This document shows positions 16,171 to 24,040 of a stretch of 33,191 nucleotides of DNA, one piece after another. Position 1 is the first letter of the stretch. Each line of letters starts with the position of its first letter. Source of the DNA: an uncultured bacterium (GTDB lineage Bacteria; Cyanobacteriota; Vampirovibrionia; Obscuribacterales; Obscuribacteraceae); assembly GCA_913063055.1 (NCBI GenBank), contig CAJXZK010000030.1, positions 1 through 33,191 of the forward strand, in the 5' to 3' direction. The notes beneath the pieces are model-generated. The model saw nothing but the letters and a program-made list of their open reading frames with translations, made no database searches and was not told where the DNA came from. Made by a program: the position numbers and the translations under genes.

Positions 16171-16463
16171 ACGCGCTTTAGCTGCTCTCGGACAGGCGAT
16201 AAATGACCTGCGAAAGCTGCTTTAGTTGGTGGTTGATTGATTTAGAAGTTAAAGGTGGAAGGTTTCTTGTTGCAGGGAAAGGTGAATGACCTCTGCAACC
16301 TAACCGGGGCAGGCCCCTCTATGACAGTCTTTCTGGTTTTATTTGGCTAAGAATACGCGCTAATAACTAGCCATAGACAGATCAACTATGGCGCAGCTAG
16401 TTCATATTGAAAACTGGCTTGCTATAGTGGCCTCTTTGGCTTCTGGGAGGCTTGTGAGGCTAG
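16171..16463. other. Intergenic region without a gene
   Basis: Between two minus-strand genes. Apart from the repeated GAATACGCGCT copy at 16351-16361 I see no gene or strong structure; a plus-strand frame at 16388 is a shadow of the M20 gene. Confidence 0.5.
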
Positions 16464-17669
16464 CTATTGTTCTAAGAAGGTCACTGCTGCTTGGGCTAAC
16501 AGAGCGGCCCCGAGTGGCAAAGTGTTTTCGTCAACGTCAAAGCGGGGGGTGTGTAGCGAGCGTCTGTCACCGGCGATTTCGGCGCCGAGAACAATGAAAC
16601 AACTCGGAAGTGCTTCGCAATAGAAACTAAAATCTTCAGCGCCCATTTGCTGGCCTGGATCAACAATCTGTTTAATTTCGGCAACTTGTTTAGCAGCTTT
16701 TCTTACTATTTCTGTCAACCCAGGATCGTTTACCAGTGGCGGGTTTTCGCTAATGTACTCAAGATCAAAGGTGCCGCCCATGCTTTCTACAACTGTTAAT
16801 GCACGAATCAATTCGGCTTTAACTTGGGTTGAAATTTCGGGCTCGAAATAGCGTGCCGTTCCGGTTAGTTCAACTGTTTCAGCGATGATATTTGATTTGT
16901 AGGTTTTGCTGCGTATGCCGCCAAGGGTAAGGACGCAGGGGCTCAGGGCTGACTTGCGGCGAGAGATTATAGTTTGAATTGTTTGCACTGCCTGTGATGC
17001 TAGTACAACTGCGTCAATTCCGTTTTGGGGGAAGGCGCCATGGCAACCTTTACCGTTTATCGTAATGTCAAATTTGTCACATGCGGCTAAGAATGAACCA
17101 GAGCGAAGGCCGATTGTGCCTACCGGTAGGTCAGGAAAAACATGCAAGCCGATCACGCCAGCTAGGCCGTCAATTGCGCCACCTTCTATCATTAGAGTAG
17201 CGCCACTTTTGCCATCATCGTTGGTGCTTTCTTCAGCTGGTTGAAAAATGAAGCGTACCGCTCCTGGTAATTCCCCAGCTTTGTGTAGATCTGCCAAAAT
17301 CATGGCGGCGCCTAGAGTACAAGCTGTGTGAACGTCATGACCACAGGCGTGCATAACGCCCTCTGTGGTTGAGCAATATGGTTGGCTGCTATCTTCGGTG
17401 ATAGGAAGGGCGTCCATATCGGCTCGTAAACCGATCCGTTTGCCATTGCTGCCGACTTTGCCAAGATCGGCTACAACTCCCAGTCCACCAGCTTTAATTT
17501 GAACCTCATATCCTAGCTTGCGCATGGTCTCGGCTACTAACTTAGCCGTAGCTGATTCGTGGAAGCTTAGTTCTGGGTGGCGATGTATATGGTGCCGTAG
17601 AGAGCGAATTTTCTCTTCGTACTTTTGAGCCAGCGCTGACACGTGTGTGGTTGAAGTCATAGTCGTCAT
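16464..17669 (-). CDS. M20-family amidohydrolase (N-acyl-amino acid deacylase type)
   Basis: 401 residues, the usual length of the M20D group (hippuricase, IAA-amino acid hydrolase, N-acyl-L-amino acid amidohydrolase), which cut an acyl group from an amino acid. It shows RRDIHRHPELSF-like sequence (LRHHIHRHPELSF, 24-36), LRADMDALP (81-89), the metal cysteine-histidine cluster MHACGHDVHTA (Cys109, His111), FQPAEES with Glu146/Glu147, LHVFPDLPVGTI (His176 region) and, near the C-terminus, MGAEDFSFY and LHTPRFDVDE. All expected ligands are present. No signal peptide. The ATG at 17669 has no clear ribosome site and a second in-frame ATG lies three codons later. It stands alone; the natural substrate is unknown. 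Confidence 0.92.
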   Translation of the reverse strand: MTTMTSTTHVSALAQKYEEKIRSLRHHIHRHPELSFHESATAKLVAETMRKLGYEVQIKAGGLGVVADLGKVGSNGKRIGLRADMDALPITEDSSQPYCSTTEGVMHACGHDVHTACTLGAAMILADLHKAGELPGAVRFIFQPAEESTNDDGKSGATLMIEGGAIDGLAGVIGLHVFPDLPVGTIGLRSGSFLAACDKFDITINGKGCHGAFPQNGIDAVVLASQAVQTIQTIISRRKSALSPCVLTLGGIRSKTYKSNIIAETVELTGTARYFEPEISTQVKAELIRALTVVESMGGTFDLEYISENPPLVNDPGLTEIVRKAAKQVAEIKQIVDPGQQMGAEDFSFYCEALPSCFIVLGAEIAGDRRSLHTPRFDVDENTLPLGAALLAQAAVTFLEQ

Positions 17670-18025
17670 TTTGAGCTTGGTTTCGCCTGGTTACCGGGAG
17701 CGATGATCATATCAGGCGCTTCGTTTGCTGTCTGATCTTCAAGAAATTGTCAGTGGTTTAACTATATCAATTAGTATATTGGGTGAAAAAATAGAAGCTT
17801 GAAGATGCTTACAGCTCATAGGGTGTGGTGTTTTAAATTGCTTGTTTAGTGGGTCGGTTTTAGGAAAGTGGGGGCGGAGGAAAAGCCAATATTTCTTGAT
17901 GAAATAGAGAGCTTTTCCTCCGCCGAAGGCTGCACGTTGTTTCTTTCGGCTGGCTTGTTTGTTTGCTAGCTGCCGTTGCCGACTGTTTGCCCGCTGAAGT
18001 TATCCCTTGAAGTTGCCGCTAGAGC
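17670..18025. other. Intergenic region without a gene
   Basis: No gene seen in 356 bp. It contains the M20 leader and a long nested inverted repeat at 17873-17924. Confidence 0.55.
17873..17924. repeat. 14-bp perfect inverted repeat with nested stem
   Basis: GGCGGAGGAAAAGC (17873-17886) pairs with GCTTTTCCTCCGCC (17911-17924). Inside the loop TATTTC and GAAATA pair around TTGAT, so nearly the whole 52 bases folds. No U-tract. It is about 100 bp past the stop of the two-TM gene and may be its 3' element. Confidence 0.6.
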
Positions 18026-18367
18026 TTACTTCTTGGTGGTATCGTCGGGCTTGATGCTGTCGTTGGGCTTGCCGTTGTTGTCAGGCTTGCTGCCGTCGAC
18101 TGCGTTGCCGTTGTTCGCGTTCCTGTCGTTCTTGTCGTCTTCACTGCGCGGCTTGTTCCTTTCGGCAATCCAGGCGCGGTATTCCTTGACGAAGAAATAG
18201 CCGACAAACCAGACCGCGAAAAAGACGAAGACCTGGTTGATGAGAAACTGTCCAATGGGCATCTTGTCGCGGAAAACGTCGAACAGCAGGCCGAAAGGAA
18301 AGGCGAAGCACATCAGGTAGATGGCACCGAGAAGGCCACCCATGGCGTTCTTGCTAAAGTTGTTCAT
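18026..18367 (-). CDS. Small two-TM membrane protein with disordered tail
   Basis: 113 residues. Two membrane segments at about 10-29 (GLLGAIYLMCFAFPFGLLF) and 42-61 (FLINQVFVFFAVWFVGYFFV), then a positively charged anchor (KEYRAWIAERNKPR) and about 45 residues of Asp/Asn/Lys/Gly/Pro-rich disordered sequence, probably cytosolic. No family recognised. The ATG at 18367 has a good ribosome site (AAAGGGG). GC is higher than in neighbouring genes. Function unknown. Confidence 0.65.
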   Translation of the reverse strand: MNNFSKNAMGGLLGAIYLMCFAFPFGLLFDVFRDKMPIGQFLINQVFVFFAVWFVGYFFVKEYRAWIAERNKPRSEDDKNDRNANNGNAVDGSKPDNNGKPNDSIKPDDTTKK

Positions 18368-18932
18368 GTTACTAGCCCCTTTTGTGGCTGGTTTCGAGAT
18401 TTTGGGAACTTTTCATGGCTTGCCTAGACCAGTTACAGACTCACAGCGCCTTGATTGCTGCGGATTTGTCTGAATGGCTGGTGGTTGGCAGTTGCTTGTT
18501 TTTTGAAGAGTTCTTAGGAGAAAGGAAGAATAGAGTTTGTATATCAACAATATGGATGTTTATTACTTAGAGCAAGTAAAGAACGGTTAGTTGTCAGTTA
18601 GGTTGACTCTATAGCAATGGCGCAGTTGGCGCGAGGCTTATCGGGCGGCCTCTATCTCTACAAATTCGAAGTTTAACGGCTTAGTGGAAGTCAAGAGTAA
18701 AATTTTATCCTGCTGATAATTTTTAAGTAGTGGTGCCTTTTCCGCTAACATCACCAGTGGCGGTGCTATTCGGCGTTGATGTACTGGGTCTCTAGCACCG
18801 CCCTTGATATTAGCTTTCGGGAACAAATGCCATCAGCAATGGTGTCTATTTAAAGGTATATTGTGTCGAAGCCCCTCTGATATGTTATTCTTCCCAAAGA
18901 GTATTTACGGGCCTCGCTTAAGGGAGCAGCTT
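18368..18932. other. Long intergenic region with structured segment
   Basis: 565 bp between divergent genes. TGGTG/CACCA (about 18731-18755) and the perfect 10-bp stem GGCGGTGCTA (18759-18768) / TAGCACCGCC (18793-18802) suggest a folded leader or 3' element. A 62-codon minus frame at 18638-18826 begins with TTG, has no ribosome site and is not accepted. Confidence 0.4.
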
Positions 18933-19661
18933 ATGAAACGAATTCATTTTAATAGTATCGTCGCTGGTGCACTGTTGCCTTGCGTAATGGGCCTGACAAC
19001 GATTTTGCCTGCAATTGGCCAAACCTATAACGGTCAGACTTTGCAAGGTCGAGTCACCTACGTTCCGGTTGGCACCAATCTTGATGCTACTTTGACCAGT
19101 TCTATTGACAGTTCGGTGGCTAAGCCAGGCGACCTGTTTACAGCAAAGCTATATTCACCACTTTACCTCGGTTCAGATCTTGTCTTGCCAGGTAACACCA
19201 CACTTGAAGGTCAACTTGTTTCTGCCGAGAAGAGCGGCCTTGGTGGCAAAAATGGTGCCATGAGTATGCGTCTTACCAGTGCGGTAACACCTGATGGTAT
19301 CCGCTATCCATTGTCAGCTATGGTGACAACACAACAGCCTAATGCCAAAATCGATCAAGATAAACAGGGCAATCTAAAGGGGCAATCTACTAAGAAGACT
19401 GTAGCAACCGGCGTTGCTAGAACAGCAGCTTGGACCGCTGGTGGAACACTTCTTGGCATTTGCTTCGCTCCAATCGTAGCTGGTACTGTCGGCGCTGGAG
19501 CAATTGCTGGTGTCGCCACTGGTGGTGCAGTTGGTCTTGGTAGCAACCTCTGGAGAAAGGGCAAGGACGTCAAAATTCCTAGCAACACCAGAATTCAGTT
19601 TGCTTTAGATCAACCAATGTCGCTTTCCAGCAACGTTGCTGCTACTGGTTCAATGCACTAA
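18933..19661 (+). CDS. Secreted or membrane-linked beta-rich protein
   Basis: 242 residues starting at the ATG that follows AAGGGAGC; the frame is open further upstream but the signal peptide fixes this start. Residues 1-30 are a signal peptide (IVAGALLPCVMGLTTILPAIG). Next comes a beta domain (VGTNLDATLTSSIDSSVAKP, then GDLFTAKLYSPLYLG, LVLPGNTTLEGQLVSAEK) and a Gly/Ala-rich hydrophobic stretch (about 165-205) that could be a membrane hairpin, then VKIPSNTRIQFALDQPMSL. The 'aTLtssidSs.akpGD.ftA.l' and 'iP.nTri.faLdqP' patterns recur in secreted proteins of uncertain function that resemble the periplasmic beta-barrel part of VirB10/TrbI, but the match is loose. A strong terminator follows. 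Function unknown. Confidence 0.75.
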   Translation: MKRIHFNSIVAGALLPCVMGLTTILPAIGQTYNGQTLQGRVTYVPVGTNLDATLTSSIDSSVAKPGDLFTAKLYSPLYLGSDLVLPGNTTLEGQLVSAEKSGLGGKNGAMSMRLTSAVTPDGIRYPLSAMVTTQQPNAKIDQDKQGNLKGQSTKKTVATGVARTAAWTAGGTLLGICFAPIVAGTVGAGAIAGVATGGAVGLGSNLWRKGKDVKIPSNTRIQFALDQPMSLSSNVAATGSMH

Positions 19662-19733
19662 AAGCTTGTACTCCGAAGTCAACTTTTGACCGTTCAGCTC
19701 GGCCTGTCCTCCTTATCGAGCATCAACATTTTG

Positions 19734-19771
19734 AGACCGCCCCGAAAGGGGCGGTTGAACGGTTTTTGGGG
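19734..19771 (+). terminator. Rho-independent terminator
   Basis: ACCGCCCC, GAAA loop, GGGGCGGT gives a perfect 8-bp GC-rich stem with a stable tetraloop, followed after a few bases by GGTTTTTG. An outer repeat (CCGTTCA near 19690, TGAACGG near 19756) can compete. It ends the gene at 18933-19661. Confidence 0.7.
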
Positions 19772-19810
19772 GTAGATTGTCTGTCTAATAATGGTTTCAG
19801 GTGTATATAC

Positions 19811-19861
19811 CCTGGGTACATACCGTAAGGGAGATTCATGTGAGTCTCGGGTATCCCAGGG
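19811..19861 (+). promoter_or_regulatory. Leader hairpin with start-stop codon pair ahead of the 1110-residue gene
   Basis: CCCTGGG near 19811 pairs with CCCAGGG ending at 19861; TACC/GGTA and GAGATTC/GAGTCTC stack inside. Within it, AAGGGAG (about 19827-19833) precedes ATG (19838-19840), which is directly followed by TGA. The gene's own GTG at 19862 is in the same frame. Confidence 0.55.
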
Positions 19862-22800
19862 GTGAATGTCTTGCCTATTGATAGACAGGACCACAGCAAA
19901 GACCAAGGCTTGTCACCTAATGGTGGTGTGAATTCTGATACGTCCGGCGGGGAGAAGACCCTCGCTGGCAAAGCCATTGGTACCGTTTGGGACTTTGTCG
20001 CTGGCAGACCAGTTAGTCAAGAGGCGCGAATCGAGAGGGCCCATGAGGCCGATCAGTATGCAGAGATCGCTGCTGATACATTTGCTGCTATCCCTAAGTT
20101 TAAGAGCACGGTGGGTGGCTTGGCCCGTGGTGTCCTGCTGGCAGATGTCAGCGGCACAAAGAGTTTGGGTGATTGGTCGGTTGATTTTGCTTCCAATGTG
20201 GCTGAAGGTGCTTTGCTCAACAAGGCCAGTAAGCTGGCGTTATCAGAAGGGGTACTTTCTCGAACTGTTACGAGCAAATTGGGAGCGGGACTTACCTCAG
20301 AGTTAGCCATGCATGGTTTATCTGGTGCAGCTTTCGGAGCTGTTAAGTCTGGATTCAACATTGACGCCGCTCGTGATCAGCAAGGTAATTTTTCTGGCGC
20401 TAAATATTTTGAGAACTTGGCTGTCAATACCAGTGTGGGCGGTTTGATTGGCATGCCAGCGGGAGCTATAGGATCTCGTTTTGGCAAGGTGGTTTCGTCT
20501 AAATTAGGCACAAGTGCTGAGTCAGGACTGATGGCACATACTTTACGTCAGACAGTTACTGCCGGTTCTTCCGGTTTTGCTGGAGGGGCTGTTTTTGGCG
20601 GTGTAGATTCGCTGCGCGAAGCCAAATCGCTGTCAGATGTGCTGGCTGGTACTTTGAAGGGGGGTACCATCGGTTTTCTAACTGCCGGTGCTACGGGAGC
20701 CTTTGAGCCACGCATAAAAACTTCATCGACTTTGAGTTTGGCTAAGCCAGCAGGTGAACTACCTGGCGAGCATTTAACAAGTTCCAGTTCCGCCATTAAG
20801 CCCGCTTTTAAGTCAGAGCCCTTGCTAGAGTCAGCGCCGGCCACTTCACGCTCGCCTGGTGATAAAGCGAATGGTGAGAGAAATGGAGACAAATCGCAGC
20901 GCGATCGCCATCTTGACAATGTCTACCGCGAAGGTGAAGAACAGCTCGGAACTAAGCGCGACCTTAGCAGAGAGCGCGAATTGGCCGTGGCTAAACAAGA
21001 GCCGGCGTTTACTTATGAGTCTTTGACCTATACTCCCAAAGAAGTTTTGATTCGTGATTATGAATCTAAGCTCAAGCTTGTGGGTACTGAAGAGCGCACC
21101 ATGCGACGTGTGGCAGAGGGTACGCCAAAAACTCATAGCGAGCTTCTTGCTCAGATTGAAACTATCAAGGCTGATGCTGGCAAGTTTGATTTCAACGAAT
21201 ATTTCCACAGAATGACTGTGCCGGAAGTAGTTCAGGTCAATGTTTATGAAGTGCCTGGCTTACCAATGAAGATTGTTGTGCCTACTGAGTATGCCAATCG
21301 GCTAGGAGAAGTGCGCGACCTCAGGCGAGTTATGGAACAACCGTCTCCTTATGATCAAATTTCGCTGGCTGACAGAATGGCTATTGCTCCCAGACTCAAC
21401 TCGGGTGATGCTACTGTTCTTGCTGCCTATATGACCCCGGCTGAAATTACTAAATCAGTACCTGTGATTCAGGCCGGTCAGACTTTGGTCAAGCATCCTC
21501 TAGCCAATAGAGCCTTGCCTGAAGATCTAGTGCCTATTCTTCAATCGTTGCCAAATCCTAATTTGATTAAAGAGATTGTCTTGCTTGACACTCCTGATTA
21601 TTCCAATGGCTATTTCAGTGCCAAATTTGAACAAGCCAACTTCAAGGCAGCTGCCGATGTCAGTCATGATGGGGTGGTGACCCACTATGAAGGCAACCGG
21701 GGCAAGAATTTACTTGAATACACTTACCATGAGTGGGCTCACCTAACTAAGTGGGCTTCGCCAGAGCTGAGCAAGCTCTTTGATATGGCTACTATAGTTG
21801 ACAAGGTTGGGCCAAATATTGATTACAAAGCCACTCGTGCGGCGCGGCAAGGAGATCCAAATCATCCTGACGTAGTTAAGAACACCATCTTTTACAGTCG
21901 TGAACACGCATCGCGTACTGCGGATGAAAACTGGGCCGTAGCTAAAGGTGAGCTCTTTATGAGCCCTGATGTGGATGGTTTGTGGGAGTTCGCCCATTAT
22001 GCTCCGGTGCGGGCTCTGGCTCTGAGTACAGCTCTTGAGGCTAGTTTCGTTCAGCGTGGTCGCGGCCCTCGTACTGAGCAAGACAAAGTGTTGTTCGAAC
22101 GCATCAAGGCCGTAGATCATATTTCGAGGCCGCTAGCAATTCAGGCATTGAGTGAGCATTTACAGAGCGGCTCGGTTGAGCAACGCTTTGCTGCCGCTAA
22201 ATTGCTTGGCCTTTACGGTGATGGCACCGCCACTGGTGCGTTGCGCAAGGCGGCGCAAAATCCCAAAAATAATGTCATGCCTGATTGGGTAAAATTTGAT
22301 GGTCCGATTAATCCCCTTAAGGAGAATCCCAAAGCTAAACCTGAAGAGCCTACAACAGTGGCCTCTCTGGCTTTAGATGGTCTGGTGAAACTTAGCGGTA
22401 AGACAACAGAAGAGCGCACTCGCTTTGCTCTCAGCGAAGCTATGACTAATCCGATTCTGCGCCCACTAATTGCTAAAGATTGGCGTCAGCTTGATGTTAA
22501 GCATAGTGATTATGGGCAGTTTCTTCACTATTACGATAACCCTAATTTTCTTACTCACATGCAGAAGCTGATTGAGACTCGCTTATCACGAAATGGTGAA
22601 GGTCGCAAATTGGTCTTTGATGAAATTATGCGTTTGACTGATGGTGATAGCCGGGCCCAGACTGGCTATTTGTTGCGTAACTATGAACAGGTGCCTGGAC
22701 TGCGCATGGAAGTGCTCAATCGACTTGATTTGATGCTCAGTAAGGGCAGCATGGGGGCGATGGACCGCCAGAGAACTCATGAATTCTTGTCTAGACAAGA

Positions 22801-23194
22801 TCGGGCAGTTATGCCGCCACTGATAAAGCAGCAAGTTGACGCAGTCTCTGAACGTCTGGAGACTGCTAGAAAAGTGGAAGCTGCTCTGAGTGCTTTGCAC
22901 CACCCTGGTCAAAACAAGGCTGCGAGCATGAGAGAGTTAGCCGACATTCGTGACATCAGGGCAATCAGACCTCTACTGGAGCATGCTGTTGGTGGCCATC
23001 CTGAAAACCAAGCCGAGGCGCTGCGAGCGCTACAGAAGTTCTCTCCAGCCATCGTCAAGTTCTATGCTCAGACCTACAGGCGTGAGAATCTCAACAATCC
23101 AGTGCTTGCCAGGCGGCTTGAGCAGCTCATTTCAAATCATGCTTATGTCGCCCCTGCTTCCGGCTTAGCCGCAGGACTTAGCCAGGGCAATTGA
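19862..23194 (+). CDS. 1110-residue protein with HExxH motif and HEAT-like repeats
   Basis: No family recognised as a whole. Residues 1-60 are polar. About 80-300 is Gly/Ala-rich and alternates hydrophobic helices with turns (GVLLADVSG, GLIGMPAGAIGSRFG, TVTAGSSGFAGGAVFGGV, TIGFLTAGATGAFEP), resembling membrane-active or hydrophobic-hairpin regions. A charged, disordered linker covers about 310-370. A mixed domain contains YTYHEWAHLTKW, an HExxH zinc-metallopeptidase motif (His623, Glu624, His627); ENWAVAKGELFMSPDV could supply the third ligand. From about 750 the chain has HEAT-like helical pairs (EQRFAAAKLLGLYGDGTATG, EALRALQKFSPAIV). The GTG at 19862 is the first in-frame start, with AGGGG directly abutting it. 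No classical signal peptide. A toxin-like or surface metalloprotease is possible but unproven. Confidence 0.7.
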   Translation: MNVLPIDRQDHSKDQGLSPNGGVNSDTSGGEKTLAGKAIGTVWDFVAGRPVSQEARIERAHEADQYAEIAADTFAAIPKFKSTVGGLARGVLLADVSGTKSLGDWSVDFASNVAEGALLNKASKLALSEGVLSRTVTSKLGAGLTSELAMHGLSGAAFGAVKSGFNIDAARDQQGNFSGAKYFENLAVNTSVGGLIGMPAGAIGSRFGKVVSSKLGTSAESGLMAHTLRQTVTAGSSGFAGGAVFGGVDSLREAKSLSDVLAGTLKGGTIGFLTAGATGAFEPRIKTSSTLSLAKPAGELPGEHLTSSSSAIKPAFKSEPLLESAPATSRSPGDKANGERNGDKSQRDRHLDNVYREGEEQLGTKRDLSRERELAVAKQEPAFTYESLTYTPKEVLIRDYESKLKLVGTEERTMRRVAEGTPKTHSELLAQIETIKADAGKFDFNEYFHRMTVPEVVQVNVYEVPGLPMKIVVPTEYANRLGEVRDLRRVMEQPSPYDQISLADRMAIAPRLNSGDATVLAAYMTPAEITKSVPVIQAGQTLVKHPLANRALPEDLVPILQSLPNPNLIKEIVLLDTPDYSNGYFSAKFEQANFKAAADVSHDGVVTHYEGNRGKNLLEYTYHEWAHLTKWASPELSKLFDMATIVDKVGPNIDYKATRAARQGDPNHPDVVKNTIFYSREHASRTADENWAVAKGELFMSPDVDGLWEFAHYAPVRALALSTALEASFVQRGRGPRTEQDKVLFERIKAVDHISRPLAIQALSEHLQSGSVEQRFAAAKLLGLYGDGTATGALRKAAQNPKNNVMPDWVKFDGPINPLKENPKAKPEEPTTVASLALDGLVKLSGKTTEERTRFALSEAMTNPILRPLIAKDWRQLDVKHSDYGQFLHYYDNPNFLTHMQKLIETRLSRNGEGRKLVFDEIMRLTDGDSRAQTGYLLRNYEQVPGLRMEVLNRLDLMLSKGSMGAMDRQRTHEFLSRQDRAVMPPLIKQQVDAVSERLETARKVEAALSALHHPGQNKAASMRELADIRDIRAIRPLLEHAVGGHPENQAEALRALQKFSPAIVKFYAQTYRRENLNNPVLARRLEQLISNHAYVAPASGLAAGLSQGN

Positions 23195-23249
23195 TGGCAG
23201 AGGCGCAGGAGCAACTGAAGTGGCAATAGATTAGGAGCCTTCAATAGTT

Positions 23250-23927
23250 ATGGCTAAAATTCTGCTTGTCGACGATGATTTAGACTTCCGGCAAACCATT
23301 CAAGATTTTCTAGAAGCGGAACATCATGAAATCGAGACTGTTGGCGATGGTGATGAAGCTTCGAGTCGGCTGAAGATCTATCCCTATGACTTAGTAATTT
23401 TAGATTGGAATATGCCTGGCAAAGATGGGATTGCCGTGCTCACTGAGTTCAGGGCGGGTGGAGGAAAGACCCCTGTTTTGATGCTTACTGCCAAGGGCTA
23501 CATCAACGATAGAACTACTGGGCTCGATTCTGGGGCTGATGATTATCTTACTAAGCCGTTTGATATGCGCGAGCTTTCATCAAGGGTCAGGGCCCTTCTG
23601 CGCCGCTCTGTTGTACTGAACAGTGATGTGCTCAAAGCCGGCAATGTCTCTATCAATATGCAGACTTTTCGTGCTTTTAAAGATGATGTCGAGATCAAGC
23701 TGTTGCCAAAAGAGTTGAGTCTACTGGCCTTTTTAATTAAACATCGAGAGCAAGTGTTTAGCGTTGATGACTTACTTAACCGGGTCTGGAGTTCCGAAAG
23801 CGATTCTTCAACTGACGCTGTCCGGCAGTGTATAACCCGGTTGCGACGCAAATTAGATAGCGAAGGGCAGCCTTCGGTTATTGTCACTGTTACAGGTCTT
23901 GGCTATAAAGTCGATTTGCCTGGTTAG
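23250..23927 (+). CDS. OmpR/PhoB-family response regulator
   Basis: 225 residues. The receiver domain has the acidic pair (Asp8, Asp9), the phosphoacceptor Asp52 in LVILDWNMPG, Thr80 in LMLTAKG and Lys102 in YLTKPFD. The C-terminal winged helix (about 128-223) has KLLPKELSLLAFLIKH, VDDLLNRVW and AVRQCITRLRRKLD, ending TVTGLGYKVDLPG as in OmpR, PhoB and NblR. It binds DNA as a dimer, classically to 11-bp direct repeats. The ATG follows AGGAG at about 12 bases. There is no histidine kinase in the window, so it is an orphan here. It lies 55 bp after the 1110-residue gene and may be transcribed with it; a candidate site for it lies just downstream at 23963-23983. Confidence 0.95.
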   Translation: MAKILLVDDDLDFRQTIQDFLEAEHHEIETVGDGDEASSRLKIYPYDLVILDWNMPGKDGIAVLTEFRAGGGKTPVLMLTAKGYINDRTTGLDSGADDYLTKPFDMRELSSRVRALLRRSVVLNSDVLKAGNVSINMQTFRAFKDDVEIKLLPKELSLLAFLIKHREQVFSVDDLLNRVWSSESDSSTDAVRQCITRLRRKLDSEGQPSVIVTVTGLGYKVDLPG

Positions 23928-23962
23928 TTTTTCTTGTTCTATCCATAGCTCTTTCAACAGCC

Positions 23963-23983
23963 ATGTCAAACCAATGTCAAACC
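23963..23983. promoter_or_regulatory. Tandem direct repeat, possible response-regulator site
   Basis: ATGTCAAACC occurs at 23963-23972 and 23974-23983, a perfect repeat of 11-bp period with a TGTCA core, like the PhoB box (TGTCA, 6 bases, TGTCA). It lies 58 bp before the gene at 24041. Confidence 0.45.
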
Positions 23984-23989
23984 GACTTG

Positions 23990-24027
23990 CTAAGTTGAGA
24001 TTGTCTGCAATGGCAATCTCAACTTAG
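23990..24027. repeat. 14-bp perfect inverted repeat beside the start of the next gene
   Basis: CTAAGTTGAGATTG (23990-24003), 10-base loop, CAATCTCAACTTAG (24014-24027). G-U and Watson-Crick pairs extend it to 23986/24031, into the ribosome site GAGGA (24029-24033). It may be a terminator without U-tract or a hairpin masking translation. Confidence 0.65.
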
Positions 24028-24040
24028 TGAGGATTTGAAA

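Noticed and set aside
1117..18631. Shared 12-mer GCGCAGTTGGCG at about 1116 and 18620
   Set aside because: Repeats of this length are expected by chance in 33 kb.
18638..18826. 62-codon minus-strand frame
   Set aside because: Begins with TTG, has no ribosome site, and overlaps an inverted repeat that better explains the sequence.
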